64,000 nucleotides of DNA from NCBI GenBank assembly GCA_013146195.2, contig CM028382.1:115147023-115211022 (forward strand). Direction: 5' to 3'. The notes under the pieces were generated by a model that was not told the DNA's origin, searched no databases, and saw nothing but the letters and a program-made list of their open reading frames with translations. Within the stretch, counting starts at the first letter, position 1, and each line of letters begins with the position of its first letter. The stretch is from Codonopsis lanceolata (lineage: Eukaryota > Streptophyta > Magnoliopsida > Asterales > Campanulaceae). Shown here in pieces: positions 57,301 to 60,562 of the stretch. The position numbers were made by a program, and so were the translations under genes.

Positions 57301-60163
57301 AAACCAATCTAAATAACTACACAATAGAAAAGCAATTCATAAAATCTACGAAAGAGTTATCAGATGAAGGGATATGTTCTGAGCACCAAAAAAACAGGGT
57401 CTGAGTAACCAGCTCCTTCAATCTATCCACTCCACTTGCATCGTTGAATTGTAAAAGGCTCTTCGATTCCTTTCCAACTATGCGGTCCAGCACACTGCGA
57501 GAGGGGTCGCATCCCAAACTCTACTCCTCCTCTTATAGAGAGACCAGCACAGAAGGAGGTCCTTGACCGATCTCGGCATAACCCAGGAAATGTGGAAAAT
57601 ATTAAAGATGAAGCACCAAATTTCCCACACTACTGGGCGATGCTAGAGAAGATGATTAACACTTTCACCATCGCCTTTGCACATGTAACAGCAGTTAACA
57701 TAAATCCTCCCACATAAAAAAGGCCACCCTAGGGCTAGTTGGAGCCTTTGTTTTCCATACCGTCTTTCAAGGGAACGAACTATTGCTGCCGGTTAATTTC
57801 TATAAAAGGATGTAACAGAGAACACCCCACTTTTATTCCCTAACCATTGAACTCTGTCTTCCCTGCAACTAAAAACCTTATGAGCATATAAAAACTCAAA
57901 AAACTGCCCCAAGGTCTCCAACTCCCAATCTTGAGGATTCCTACGAAAAATGGGATTCCAATTGACTGATCCATTAACTACATCAAGAACCGAGTAGGCC
58001 CCCATTTTTTATGAAATACATGTTGCTCATTAAATGATAAAACATTTTAATGCACCCATTTCATAAAACCTTTGGTTGTTTCCTTTTCCTCTATCTCATA
58101 GGGACAGTCTTTGAATCAATAGAGAACCTTTTCTTCCGTATGAATCGGTGTTAGTGTGGGCTTGTCCATGTGGTTGTACACTCTTCACATAGGAATCCAT
58201 TTTCTGAAAGACTCTGCCTTTTTGTGCTTTGGTCGGTCTCTGAGATCCTTTTATTGACCTATGTATAGGAAAATCTAAAAGGAAAGCAAAAACCATAAAT
58301 ATGAACAAAATTTGTTTCAGCTGCTGGACGGATTGCGGTATTGATAAATGATAAGTGAAGTAACCTACAAGCGAAGGCAAATGCTTTTGTTGCTGAAAAT
58401 GGTTAAGCTTTGCATAAGAGAACCATGAAATCTATTAGTAGGGGACCAATGATGAGAACCCAAGATCTTCTAGAAAGGTTTTAGGATGAATGAATCCGCG
58501 ACCCAATGCCCTCGAGATGACGCAAACCTTGGAATTGTGAATGACGCCACAATTGGGATGAATCTCCAACTGATAAGTCGAATTCAATCTTGAACAACGA
58601 ATCCACGTTATTTAAGATCCGAGCTTCCAATCCAGGACACTCAATAAAGACACAATTTTCTACCCATAAAATTAACTCAATTTTTATTCATCAAAATCAA
58701 CTCCCCGACAAATGTTTTATAATACAAAATAAATCCTAATTCTTGCAGGAAAAGAAATCTAATTAAAAGGAAACTTTTAATCCTAAACTTTAGTAACAAG
58801 AAACCTAGTTAAAAGGAAACTAAAACCCTAAAAATACCCAAACAGTAAAAGACCAAAATTAAAACACAAAAAAACACGGCAGCTTCTTTTAGGCTGGCTT
58901 CGGCAATTTGACGCACGCGCCTTTTTGGACAGAATGTCCGCCCAAAGTGTAATCTACTTTGGTGAAACTGCACTTTAACCCCTCCAAGTTTCTAAACAGC
59001 TTCCACTCTTGCCTCCAAGCTTTCGAACAAATCAAATAAACCCCCTGAACTCTTGGAAACAATTTTAAGGCTTGTCAGGATCGTATCAACCAACATCTGG
59101 GGTTGAAAACTAACATGCTGTGATCCCCTGTTTCTATATAATGACCGATGAAAAGGAAAAGGCAATTGCCATTATAGATTATTTAATCCTATAGCTTTTA
59201 AGCCTGAGGAATTTACAGTGATATCAAAATTTTATTTTATGAGGTAAGGATGAAGCAGTAATTCCTAAAGAGGACGTGTTTTGGAATGAAGTTATAGAGT
59301 AGTGCAAAGTCAAAGTTAAAAGCATCTTTTTTAGAAATTTGAATTGTATTGTATGGTTTGAGTCAATTCTGGGCTCTGTCAATCACGGATATAAGTCAAT
59401 TGGCCCCCAAATAAATATGAAGTCTCCCTACAAAAGTGGATTGTTCAATTTCGTCAACAACTTATAAATGGGTTTGTGTTTCAAGACACATTTCCAATTA
59501 TAAATGCTTAAAGGGCACTCATTTGCAGGATCCTATATTTTCAGATGTGTGTGTGTTATGTTTGTAGATACGAGATCTGTAATGCATTTTTTCTAGAGTC
59601 TCATTCTGAATACTTGAGAAACAGATTATTTTTTATCTGTACTCTTTGTTTAGAAGGAAACATATAATTTATTTGATATTAAGTTTACATGCCATTTTTC
59701 ATTTTGTTTCTAGGTGTAGAGACTAAGCATGTGAAAACTTGCTCATGCTATAAAATATCTAATGCATTCGTCCTAAAACTCCGCTTTGCAGTTTTAAAGT
59801 TCCACTCAGGATGAATGTCAAAGGTTTTTATTGCTTTGCGATAGCCTATATCTGAGACTTTAAAGGGGTGGTGACTACACTTAATCTGAATTTTACTGCC
59901 ATTATTTGGCTGTGTATTAACTATTAAGTCTCTATTGTAACTTTGGTACTTTTCTTGGATATGATGCACTTGGTACTCATAAATGATATTTGCCACCTTT
60001 CTAGTTGGAGGACATAAATGCAAGCTTGTACCTGGTCAAATGCGATGCAGTTCTGAATAGGGCCAGTCACAGACCTGGAGAGAAGCAGACAAAAATGACC
60101 AAATTTTGCAATGGCATTTGCTTGTTCTTCATATTAATCTGTGTCATCTGGGCTCCTATGCTG
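7540..60163 (+). CDS. PIEZO1: PIEZO mechanosensitive cation channel, exons 1-17 (3' end beyond window)
   Basis: Seventeen exons join into 6,528 nt (2,176 codons) without a stop; each has GT-AG borders and matching phases. The protein is a many-pass membrane protein that aligns, from memory, along its length with Arabidopsis PIEZO (AT2G48060, about 2,480 residues). Landmarks are an N-terminal MGRFLTGF, repeated four-helix blade units, a charged coiled coil at about residues 1363-1423, and the family motif PF(x2)E(x6)W at about residue 2098, followed by the anchor and a hydrophobic helix matching the outer pore helix. PIEZO proteins form trimeric, stretch-gated, non-selective cation channels; in plants they have been linked to root mechanics, virus movement and tip-growth vacuole shape. 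The cap, inner helix and C-terminal domain (about 300 residues) lie past 64,000. Whether the whole gene is functional cannot be judged here, but the visible frame is intact. Confidence 0.96.
7589..9008. other. First part of PIEZO intron 1, no element recognised
   Basis: This AT-rich intron sequence starts with a GTATGA donor. A 126-codon minus-strand ORF at 8,105-8,485 matches nothing I recognise and is not called a gene. Confidence 0.5.
9017..9576 (+). mobile_element. LINE-A, 5'-truncated LINE 3' end
   Basis: This is a sense insertion of 560 bp with a perfect 8-bp target duplication GTGTTTAT (9,009-9,016 and 9,577-9,584). It contains the end of LINE ORF2: the CCHC-like reverse-transcriptase zinc-binding region (KVAFFFWVAAYEAILTGD, then LLHCP and a WMVWRERN-like block, frameshifted). 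The family 3' end follows, with a GTGTACATAGGACGC block, TTTTGACGC and TTACTTATCAAAAA. Confidence 0.88.
9585..11602. other. Intron 1 stretch of anonymous repetitive DNA
   Basis: No coding gene is recognised. Segments at about 9,660-10,100 and 10,480-10,740 resemble decayed repeats, but I could not assign a family. At about 11,380-11,520 the words GTGCGAAATCCA and GGACTCAGAG each occur twice, indicating a small local duplication just upstream of LINE-B. Confidence 0.35.
12575..13922. mobile_element. hAT-3, non-autonomous hAT-like element
   Basis: Ends are TAGGGATGTAAA and, inverted, TAAGGTTGTAAA. The 8-bp flanks GTTCAGAA (12,567-12,574) and GTTTAGAA (13,923-13,930) differ at one base. Sub-terminal regions are rich in ATTCG/CGAAT words on both sides and form an imperfect inverted repeat. 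No transposase ORF is present. Inserted in LINE-B ORF1. Confidence 0.8.
13099..13290. repeat. 79-bp tandem repeat inside hAT-3
   Basis: GAAATCCCATAAACTGGAAT recurs at 13,099, 13,178 and 13,257, a 79-bp period with about 2.4 copies. CCCATCAGCACACATTCTCC is in each full unit. Confidence 0.9.
14056..14842. mobile_element. hAT-4, 787-bp non-autonomous element
   Basis: It is flanked by a perfect 8-bp duplication CTCACGAG (14,048-14,055 and 14,843-14,850). The ends start CATAGTGGGCGA and, inverted, CATAGTTGTCAA, followed on both sides by a shared GAGAGGCGCCAAAAAG block. The 8-bp target duplication suggests hAT, but the short variable ends leave the superfamily open. No transposase ORF is visible. 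Confidence 0.8.
15283..16558 (+). pseudogene. LINE-B ORF2 5' part: APE-type endonuclease remnant
   Basis: From ATG 15,283 the frame reads MELQIISWNVWGLND, the typical endonuclease start. A premature TAG falls where QETK is expected. Further blocks include GGDFNVVRFPHERR, FSRIDRFL and the catalytic-region SDHVPLLL at about 15,925. An open stretch (15,875-16,555) continues into the linker before RT and is cut by LINE-C after LEQAF. Confidence 0.85.
16559..18236 (-). mobile_element. LINE-C, 5'-truncated antisense LINE, long open ORF2 remnant
   Basis: The poly(A) end lies at 16,559 (seen as T-run and TGATAAGTAAAG). The 502-codon minus ORF at 16,673-18,181 covers the RT thumb, RNase-H-like region and zinc-binding end (CYMCKNEEEDANHLLLHCSM; WWTIWKERNRRAF). 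The element is truncated just upstream of its FADD catalytic motif. It is closely similar to LINE-L, so relatively young. It sits in LINE-B with no target duplication, and about 13 codons of LINE-B are missing at the site. Confidence 0.9.
18273..19194. mobile_element. hAT-1, 922-bp hAT-like element
   Basis: The element has a perfect 13-bp terminal inverted repeat TAGAGATGTTAAA and a perfect 8-bp target duplication ATTCTCAA (18,265-18,272 and 19,195-19,202). Sub-terminal sequence is rich in GGGTT/AACCC words. A second copy of the 5' end lies inside at about 18,726-18,820. There is no transposase ORF. It interrupts the RT of LINE-B right after GPDGF. Confidence 0.92.
19203..21330 (+). pseudogene. 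LINE-B reverse transcriptase, RNase-H-like and zinc-binding remnant
   Basis: Recognisable blocks in order are SLVGGIYKLISKVLSRRLKR, QHAFVGDRQI, LCKLDIEKAYNHV, HLLFADDMLMFCDA (catalytic FADD at about 19,860), SSYLGLPIGA, and the zinc-binding CYMCKGDEENVNHPRIHCSV with CWTIWLERNRRVF near the end. Stops occur, for example after KDFR-equivalent, at NHVN and at GAQF, so it is inactive. Confidence 0.88.
21415..21795. other. End of PIEZO intron 1, nothing recognised
   Basis: This unique-looking AT-rich sequence between the LINE-B poly(A) and exon 2 ends in a CT-rich tract before the TTGCAG acceptor. Confidence 0.6.
21796..21876 (+). CDS. PIEZO1: PIEZO exon 2
   Basis: The acceptor TTGCAG precedes the exon and the donor GTAAGC follows it. 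It reads AAFLNWSLISLVDLVAALL and onward to TASKR, finishing transmembrane helix 1 and entering the first loop. The phase joins exon 1 exactly. LINE-B ends only about 380 bp upstream. Confidence 0.92.
22012..22106 (-). mobile_element. LINE-D, 95-bp antisense LINE tail
   Basis: The insertion shows the family tail (TTTTTTGATTAGTAAAG and a GACGCC block) and is flanked by ACAATCATGCTT (22,000-22,011 and 22,107-22,118). It is in intron 2. Confidence 0.85.
22124..23704. other. PIEZO intron 2, middle part
   Basis: No gene is seen. At about 23,270-23,440 the words GGCGTTTGGGGCAC and several CATTCCGTAGGAATG-like words suggest a decayed Tourist-like MITE, but paired ends were not found. Confidence 0.3.
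23705..24080. repeat. Degenerate ~200-bp direct duplication in intron 2
   Basis: Two copies share TTTTCTATCAACCCAATTAG, ATTGAATGATGTTAGGGCAG and TCAACCTCCACCCTCAAA. Starts are near 23,705 and 23,889, and the second copy carries a short insertion. A G-run follows near 24,130. Confidence 0.8.
24477..24633 (+). CDS. PIEZO1: PIEZO exon 3
   Basis: The acceptor is TTGTAG and the donor GTGAGA. The exon encodes a hydrophobic helix containing LLVILSQVTFLIIWAIEGG, followed by the conserved WRVADSWWARL segment. It ends two bases into a codon completed by exon 4 after a 100-bp intron. Confidence 0.93.
24734..24891 (+). CDS. PIEZO1: PIEZO exon 4
   Basis: The exon begins after TTTGCAG and reads VQSWRSPLVIYYLVVQL, a conserved plant PIEZO segment, followed by another membrane helix (FGLLLWPASFFASLPSALE). 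The donor is GTCTGT, a non-optimal but GT donor supported by phase with exon 5. Confidence 0.92.
24892..25583. other. PIEZO intron 4, 5' part
   Basis: AT-rich intron without genes apart from the tail-only LINE insertion at 25,156. Confidence 0.6.
25156..25176 (-). mobile_element. Tail-only LINE insertion (21 bp)
   Basis: A T-run plus TGATAA, the extreme 3' end of the LINE family in antisense, is flanked by the perfect duplication GATTATTT (25,148-25,155 and 25,177-25,184). It lies in intron 4. Confidence 0.75.
25584..26493. mobile_element. hAT-2, 910-bp hAT-like element
   Basis: A perfect 8-bp duplication ATCAGTAA (25,576-25,583 and 26,494-26,501) flanks ends TAGAGCTGTCAA and, inverted, TATTGCTGTCAA. 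Sub-terminal GGGCCGGGCCGG on the left mirrors GGGCTGGGCTC on the right. No transposase ORF is seen. The element sits in intron 4. Confidence 0.9.
26805..26961 (+). CDS. PIEZO1: PIEZO exon 5
   Basis: A long pyrimidine tract precedes the acceptor GCAAG. The exon reads GSHVKVAFCLLLPAIQLVAG, then a second hydrophobic run, with the donor GTTACT. It lies about 310 bp after the right end of the intron 4 hAT element, with a Stowaway MITE starting 39 bp downstream. Confidence 0.92.
27001..27381. mobile_element. Stowaway-type MITE carrying a LINE tail
   Basis: Terminal inverted repeats CTCCCTCTGTCCCACAATTA and its complement sit inside TA duplications (26,999-27,000 and 27,382-27,383), the mark of Tc1/mariner Stowaway MITEs. 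A 111-bp LINE fragment is inserted in its middle, so the MITE is the older of the two. It lies in intron 5. Confidence 0.9.
27206..27316 (+). mobile_element. LINE-F, 111-bp sense LINE tail inside the MITE
   Basis: The insertion is flanked by TAAGACAATCTT (27,194-27,205 and 27,317-27,328). It carries GGACGCGTCACC, TTTTGACGC and CTTACTTATCAAAAAAA, the family 3' end. Confidence 0.9.
27496..27682 (+). CDS. PIEZO1: PIEZO exon 6
   Basis: The exon runs from acceptor TGAAG to donor GTATGC and ends on a codon boundary. It encodes WWRSLWVYAGFNICLLYVYQ and a loop with EFVGLYKISATSEWTEICSG, both characteristic of plant PIEZO, then a helix ending FYFM. Confidence 0.93.
27957..28162. mobile_element. Stowaway-like MITE, degenerate
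   Basis: The left end CCCCCGTTCCTTAAAATGTG and right end GGGAGACGTAGGGAG are imperfect inverted copies within TA flanks (27,955-27,956 and 28,163-28,164). Located in intron 6. Confidence 0.6.
28206..29305. mobile_element. Terminal-inverted-repeat element of 1.1 kb, unclassified
   Basis: Left end CACACTAAACGTCCCACCCC and the reverse complement of the right end (CACACTAAGCATCGCACCCC) continue as imperfect inverted repeats for roughly 75 bp. No clear target duplication is visible. The interior at about 28,600-29,060 is GC-rich compared with its surroundings and has short overlapping ORFs on both strands that I do not recognise. LINE-G is nested in it. Confidence 0.6.
28375..28553 (+). mobile_element. 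LINE-G, 179-bp sense LINE fragment
   Basis: The 17-bp duplication TCTCTCTCCAGCCATGA (28,358-28,374 and 28,554-28,570) is perfect. The insert begins in the zinc-binding region (NHLLLHCPVASNLWNML-like) and ends in the family tail and an A-run of about 15. A (TA)n run lies just upstream at about 28,293-28,319. Confidence 0.92.
29306..29838. other. End of PIEZO intron 6, nothing recognised
   Basis: No gene or bounded repeat is seen. It ends with a pyrimidine-rich acceptor for exon 7. Confidence 0.5.
29839..29954 (+). CDS. PIEZO1: PIEZO exon 7
   Basis: The acceptor is TATGCAG and the donor GTAAGC. It encodes a hydrophilic loop rich in acidic residues (VSCVKCDLEEMDSMMSTREG, then LTEQLLPIKHSFFIRESR). 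The phase joins exons 6 and 8. Being all loop, it has no helix signature and is identified from phase and context. Confidence 0.88.
30323..31050. mobile_element. LINE-H, composite of two LINE pieces joined tail to tail
   Basis: The left part (30,323-30,477) is a sense LINE 3' UTR ending TTACTTATCAAAA. The right part (from about 30,478) starts with a T-run and continues as an antisense ORF2 piece (minus frame 30,621-31,050; SWKVIWKTKAPARVAFFIWE and WRAFPTLFNIAIDKQ). The whole is flanked by ATTGATCT at 30,315-30,322 and 31,051-31,058. It could be one rearranged insertion or two events. Intron 7. Confidence 0.65.
31166..31185 (-). mobile_element. Tail-only LINE insertion (20 bp)
   Basis: A T-run followed by GATAAGTATAG, the antisense LINE end, lies between perfect copies of GTATATTATGCTT (31,153-31,165 and 31,186-31,198). 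A third related copy (GGTATATTATGCTTTA) follows at about 31,215. Confidence 0.78.
31553..31637 (+). CDS. PIEZO1: PIEZO exon 8
   Basis: The acceptor is TTTTCAG and the donor GTACAT. It encodes SGVRHTNVLLRGAVFRTFSI and then NFFTYGFP, an amphipathic stretch leading into the helix encoded by exon 9. The exon ends on a codon boundary before the 15.8-kb intron 8. Confidence 0.9.
31834..35868 (-). mobile_element. LINE-I, decayed antisense LINE hosting LINE-I2
   Basis: The family 3' end (TTTTGATAAATAAG, then a GGTGACGCGTCC block in antisense) starts near 31,834. ORF2 pieces follow in minus frames: WRAFFMWEGANEAIL-like (32,298-32,504), FNMPSSVARRLEKLERDFLW (32,582-33,139), HLLFADDTLVFCEAD (33,436-33,630), FVGGRQITDAILIANEVVDS (33,808-33,993), and EGDNNTRFFHRMANAHK near 34,400. 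After LINE-I2 the frame resumes as LKLEIQRLLRSEEISWRQ at about 35,750-35,830. Multiple frameshifts make it inactive. The 5' end is approximate. Confidence 0.85.
34456..35749 (-). mobile_element. LINE-I2, antisense LINE inserted in LINE-I
   Basis: A T-run with TTTGATATGTAAAG marks its 3' end at 34,456. A 284-codon minus ORF (34,905-35,759) reads SVRNILEKMERDFLWEGQGE, through the RNase-H-like region, to VNWC. The zinc-binding end and WWTIWKERN lie in another frame at 34,642-34,860. It splits LINE-I between ISWRQ and LREGDNN without a target duplication. Confidence 0.88.
35869..36130 (+). mobile_element. TRIM-like LTR element remnant
   Basis: The piece CTAACAACTTAAGCTTTGCG with GGTTACTTAACA, followed by TAGTATCAACGC, looks like an LTR end plus a decayed tRNA-Met primer site. 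About 170 bp later GAGTGGAG precedes TGTTAGATCATGATC and a second CTAACAACCTAAGCTTCTAG copy, as expected for a polypurine tract and the start of the 3' LTR. No coding capacity is seen. Boundaries are approximate. Confidence 0.45.
36299..36354. repeat. (TA)n(GA)n microsatellite
   Basis: A run of TA dinucleotides followed by GA dinucleotides replaces the outer part of the left Copia-1 LTR. Confidence 0.95.
36331..36510 (-). repeat. Copia-1 3' LTR, outer end lost
   Basis: It begins TGTTAATATATTTAAGGG in minus, right after the polypurine tract. The part beyond the GA repeat does not match the other LTR. Confidence 0.75.
36518..37810 (-). pseudogene. Copia-1 RT and RNase H remnant
   Basis: Minus frames give ITDTFSLVAKLTYVCFLIEL, NQLDIKNAFLDGDLHEEVYM (37,528-37,734), SQFMVTPTVTHWNALIWIVL (36,864-37,124) and an RNase H end with AESEYQGQT, LWCDDQAAMHI and VDCHFVRE (36,518-36,886). 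Frameshifts and stops break the frame. Confidence 0.85.
37815..38103 (-). mobile_element. LINE-J, antisense LINE fragment in Copia-1
   Basis: A T-run with TTTGATAAGTAAA marks the 3' end. The minus ORF at 37,907-38,104 is the final part of ORF2 (VYWSIWKERNLGAFENEERN to FVEFMDNIF). Copia-1 RT resumes beyond it as VARGYAQ, so it split the GYAQ...DTF segment. No target duplication is evident. Confidence 0.8.
38144..38284 (+). repeat. Copia-2 5' LTR (last ~18 bp deleted)
   Basis: It matches the 3' LTR from TGTTAGAAGTATTGAGGG to GCGTTCTCTTCTT with two substitutions. Confidence 0.95.
38285..39110 (+). pseudogene. Copia-2 integrase
   Basis: It reads from the HHCC finger (FGCDACQFAKHHRISY) through FVDDHSRVTWIYLM and LRSDNAQEYFS (catalytic Asp) to TPQQNGVAERKNRHLLEVAR (catalytic Glu), then VFGCVAFV-like and GYSRTQKGYRCF segments. 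In-frame TAA codons occur at about 38,388 and 38,839, so it is not translatable whole. Confidence 0.9.
39374..40951 (+). pseudogene. Copia-2 reverse transcriptase and RNase H
   Basis: RT starts WKAAMDEEMTALTHNQTWDL and reaches DVKNAFLHGDLHEEVYMEQP. A stop at about 39,866 and a disrupted stretch follow. A 315-codon open frame (40,004-40,951) then begins at the catalytic YVDDIVITGSD and includes FADADWAGSPDKRSTSGYCV, SAESEYRAMAHATCELVWIR and LADIFTKSLNGTRI, the full RNase H. Confidence 0.92.
40959..41117 (+). repeat. Copia-2 3' LTR
   Basis: Full 159-bp LTR, TG...CA, with ATATATATTGATCTGCC and GGTTACGGCTTCTCC blocks also present in the Copia-3 LTR. Confidence 0.95.
41123..42171 (-). pseudogene. 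Copia-1 integrase and RT start remnant
   Basis: The minus ORF at 41,688-42,029 encodes ALTFQMNLHKPFWAVAVYTI, FLINRLPSFVLD and FRTQKGYRCYSPDV of the integrase C-terminal half. Downstream, in minus frames near 41,200-41,270, is EEEMKAIEDDGNWNLV, the RT start. Confidence 0.82.
42172..42970 (+). mobile_element. LINE-K, sense 5'-truncated LINE in Copia-1
   Basis: It starts at IDHGRVVWNPLFRRDLQDWE (frameshifted), continues through CYMCKGNDESVNHLLLDCPV and WWTIWKERN-like blocks, and ends with GTGTACAAAGGATGTGTCAC, TTTTAACGC and TTTTTATCAAA. Target duplication is unclear. Confidence 0.82.
43227..46411 (-). mobile_element. LINE-L, youngest LINE copy, ORF2 nearly intact
   Basis: This 3,185-bp antisense, 5'-truncated LINE is flanked by GTGCTTAG (43,219-43,226 and 46,412-46,419). 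Its frame stays open from the 5' truncation in the endonuclease to 43,342 except for one TGA at 44,320-44,322. It is inserted in Copia-1 next to the GAG-pre-integrase region and closely resembles LINE-C. Confidence 0.95.
43342..46411 (-). pseudogene. LINE-L ORF2 polyprotein, one nonsense codon
   Basis: In order the frame encodes the endonuclease end (SRLDRFLISSDW, VVSDHSPIIL), the linker with SRVLWLKEGDKNSKFFHKMA, and RT with GDKSPGPDGYTLEFFKHCWD, FRPISLIGSVYKLISKVLSN, CKLDVEKAYDHVRWEFL (catalytic Asp), GLRQGDPLSPFLFIVVMEAL and HLLFADDTLVCCDAD (catalytic FADD). The RNase-H-like region and zinc-binding CYMCKSEEEDVNHLLLHCSM follow. The only break is TGA where LINE-C has a Leu codon (KFLVDREALW). 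The missing endonuclease start and the stop make it non-autonomous. Confidence 0.95.
46412..46943 (-). pseudogene. Copia-1 protease/GAG-pre-integrase remnant and primer site
   Basis: Minus frames contain NLMYVSQITRALLVLFQVVL, GKGSESGGLCLLDEVRVVHS and CRYGHPSLLVLEKFCLE, matching Copia pre-integrase sequence. The primer site GCTCTGATACCA (plus strand) is at 46,932-46,943. Only about 500 bp separate these, so gag is missing. Confidence 0.75.
46944..47149 (-). repeat. Copia-1 5' LTR
   Basis: In minus orientation it runs TGCAAATACATTTAAGGG to ATACTAATTCACA and abuts the primer site TGGTATCAGAGC. It shares ATATAAAAGGCT and CAAAGGA/GAGAAGC-type blocks with 36,355-36,510. Confidence 0.85.
47150..47403. 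other. End of PIEZO intron 8, nothing recognised
   Basis: Short AT-rich host sequence between the Copia-1 LTR and exon 9. Confidence 0.6.
47404..47619 (+). CDS. PIEZO1: PIEZO exon 9
   Basis: Seventy-two complete codons lie between TGACAG and GTAGCC. The product has three hydrophobic segments (SLFALSFWSFHFASVCAFGL; VGYIIFAFPSLFRLHRLNGL; LLVFILLWAVSTYIFNVAF), typical of a blade unit. The right LTR of Copia-1 ends about 255 bp upstream of its acceptor. Confidence 0.93.
47713..47890 (+). CDS. PIEZO1: PIEZO exon 10
   Basis: The exon follows a 93-bp intron. It encodes DMEIWEMVGLWHYPIPGFF, a strongly conserved plant PIEZO segment, a helix with LVALGNLVNNSVFLYI, and an acidic loop. The donor is GTAAAT. 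Confidence 0.94.
47891..48794. other. PIEZO intron 10, 5' part
   Basis: No gene. A stretch at about 48,590-48,660 with GATCCCACATTGAGTAGATG and a GGCTTATATAACC word resembles LTR-type sequence of small plant elements, but no second copy is present here. Confidence 0.35.
48795..49070. repeat. ~138-bp tandem duplication including a splice acceptor and start of exon 11
   Basis: CTCTACTTCATTAT occurs at 48,797 and 48,935. Each copy has GTATCT...TTTCACTT words and ends in an AG acceptor followed by TTAAAGAAGA (48,905 and 49,045). Only the second leads into the open exon 11. Confidence 0.85.
49045..49173 (+). CDS. PIEZO1: PIEZO exon 11
   Basis: The acceptor ATGGCAG precedes VKEETKVLIVATIAWGLRKC and the helix IMLVLIFLIAMKPGLIHAVY. 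The donor is GTATGT. The first bases of this exon and its acceptor are duplicated about 140 bp upstream in intron 10. The upstream copy soon meets an in-frame stop, so this downstream acceptor is the productive one. Confidence 0.93.
49267..49440 (+). CDS. PIEZO1: PIEZO exon 12
   Basis: The exon lies between GCTTCAG and GTATGC after a 93-bp intron. It encodes MIFFFMYLLSHHISQRIRQA, a helix with LLLLCEAHFTMLYALQINLV, and the loop ending EVLSQLG. Phases match exons 11 and 13. Confidence 0.93.
49578..49811 (+). CDS. PIEZO1: PIEZO exon 13
   Basis: The acceptor is GTGCAG and the donor GTCTAA. It reads GLVDCGSSWDFLEIAVLACF with the conserved AIHNHGYKMLFSFSS and VQHTPCPPVGFSILKAGL segments that are diagnostic for plant PIEZO. 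The last codon is split and completed by exon 14. Confidence 0.94.
49812..50544. other. PIEZO intron 13, 5' part
   Basis: No gene. CTCCTCCATCCCTTAAATCA at about 50,266 and two CACTCATTTTGGGA words near 50,440 and 50,470 suggest a decayed Stowaway-like MITE. Confidence 0.4.
50545..50760. repeat. 108-bp tandem duplication in intron 13
   Basis: Two adjacent copies share GAAACAAATCAACACCTATT, GTGCAAATA and CAATCTTGTTTAT. The open frame across them (50,405-50,830) is a by-product of the repeat and is not called a gene. Confidence 0.88.
50940..52493 (+). CDS. PIEZO1: PIEZO exon 14 (large exon)
   Basis: This 1,554-bp exon encodes residues about 641-1158. It has several blade helices (TYIAFLTILVTVYMVRPNYV; the SPISAFGFLYLLGLVFCSIL region) and conserved segments VWESLAIMIVMQLYSYERRQ, LVTTEYLFQMWGKQAKMFPG and FWIENMFNLFGLEINMIALL. 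A serine-rich intracellular linker lies at about 51,880-52,050. It begins after a T-tract acceptor (TTTCAG) and ends at CTAG|GTAATC. Confidence 0.96.
52494..53017. other. PIEZO intron 14, nothing recognised
   Basis: AT-rich intron. The words AATAAGAATTAGCATTC / ACATAAGAATTAGCATTCC recur at about 52,658 and 52,736. Confidence 0.6.
53018..55515 (+). CDS. PIEZO1: PIEZO exon 15 (largest exon)
   Basis: At 2,498 bp this exon encodes residues about 1159-1991. In order it shows blade helices (ISYF/LSYFLVFMLSCFKLRADHF region), the conserved QSYMFSSQEFDYVFRYLEAE, and a charged coiled coil rich in E, K and Q (about 53,629-53,811). A long disordered, phospho-site-like linker follows at about 53,815-54,390, then further helices, and the conserved SPPYFVQLSLDVHVWPEDGI block at about 54,966-55,025. 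The donor is GTAAGT. No stop or frameshift is present. Confidence 0.96.
55640..56146 (+). mobile_element. TRIM-like LTR element remnant in intron 15
   Basis: The word CCTAAGCTTCTAGATGCG with TTACTTAATA ends at 55,750 and is followed by TGGTATGCGAG, a decayed primer site. After only 87 bp, CAGGTGAGGGAG precedes TGTGCTGACAC at 55,838, which runs to GGTTACTTAACGCA at 56,146, a 309-bp TG...CA unit. The upstream LTR is truncated. It shares CCTAAGCTTCTAGAT and GGTTACTTAA words with 35,869-36,130. Confidence 0.5.
56320..56715 (+). CDS. PIEZO1: PIEZO exon 16 (contains family motif)
   Basis: The exon has 132 complete codons between ATGCAG and GTTGGT. It encodes VIFFLIVLDRIIYLCSFATG, helices, and the anchor start. 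The PIEZO signature PF(x2)E(x6)W is seen as PFLYELRCVLDW at 56,638-56,673. The exon ends MYDWLK, as in other plant PIEZO proteins. Confidence 0.96.
56958..57006 (-). mobile_element. Tail-only LINE insertion (49 bp)
   Basis: TTTTTGATAAGTAAAAG plus about 30 bp of LINE end lies between perfect copies of TAGATTTATTT (56,947-56,957 and 57,007-57,017). Intron 16. Confidence 0.82.
57226..57998 (-). mobile_element. LINE-M, antisense 5'-truncated LINE
   Basis: The 3' end starts TTTTTGATAAGTAAG and GGCGTCAAAACAGGTGAGGC. Minus frames give the zinc-binding end and, at 57,793-58,005, YSVLDVVNGSVNWNPIFRRN and PQDWELETLGQFFEFLYAHK. Target duplication not found. Intron 16. Confidence 0.85.
57999..60004. other. 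PIEZO intron 16, 3' part
   Basis: No gene. Short ORFs on both strands do not resemble known families. A segment at about 58,440-59,060 looks like old repeat sequence but has no ends I can define. Confidence 0.4.
60005..60163 (+). CDS. PIEZO1: PIEZO exon 17 (last exon in window)
   Basis: The exon reads LEDINASLYLVKCDAVLNRA, a KQTKMTK basic stretch, and the hydrophobic CNGICLFFILICVIWAPML, which corresponds by position to the outer pore helix. The acceptor is TTCTAG and the donor GTAAGA. In relatives the cap domain follows directly; no matching exon is present in 60,164-64,000. Confidence 0.94.
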
Positions 60164-60533
60164 GTAAGAAACTTAAGAGAGAACTTATTGTCTTCATATC
60201 TTTATATTTCCCCTTCGGCCTGAAAGAATAAATATACACAAACACATATATAGATACATGTATGTATTACGCTCAATAGCTGAAGCCTTGGTGATTTTCA
60301 AGCAGTACTCACCGAATATTTGTCCCTCCAAGCAAACTTCTAGAACTACAAGATTTCAGAACGTGCAATTTAATAAGTTTCAAAATGCTGTTCTGCATAT
60401 GTTTACCAAGTCATTGTCTTTGGGCAGGAGCAGACTTTGTGCAGTGGCCCCTAGGAGCCACCTCCCCCCACCACCCAAAAAAATAAAATGTTCCTGTTAG
60501 CCCTTGTTATTTACCTTTATAATTTCTTTTAGT

Positions 60534-60562
60534 CCCCCCCCCCCCCCCCCCAAAAAAAAAAG
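60534..60562. repeat. C(18)A(11) homopolymer pair
   Basis: Eighteen C followed by eleven A. Length is likely uncertain in any assembly. Confidence 0.95.
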
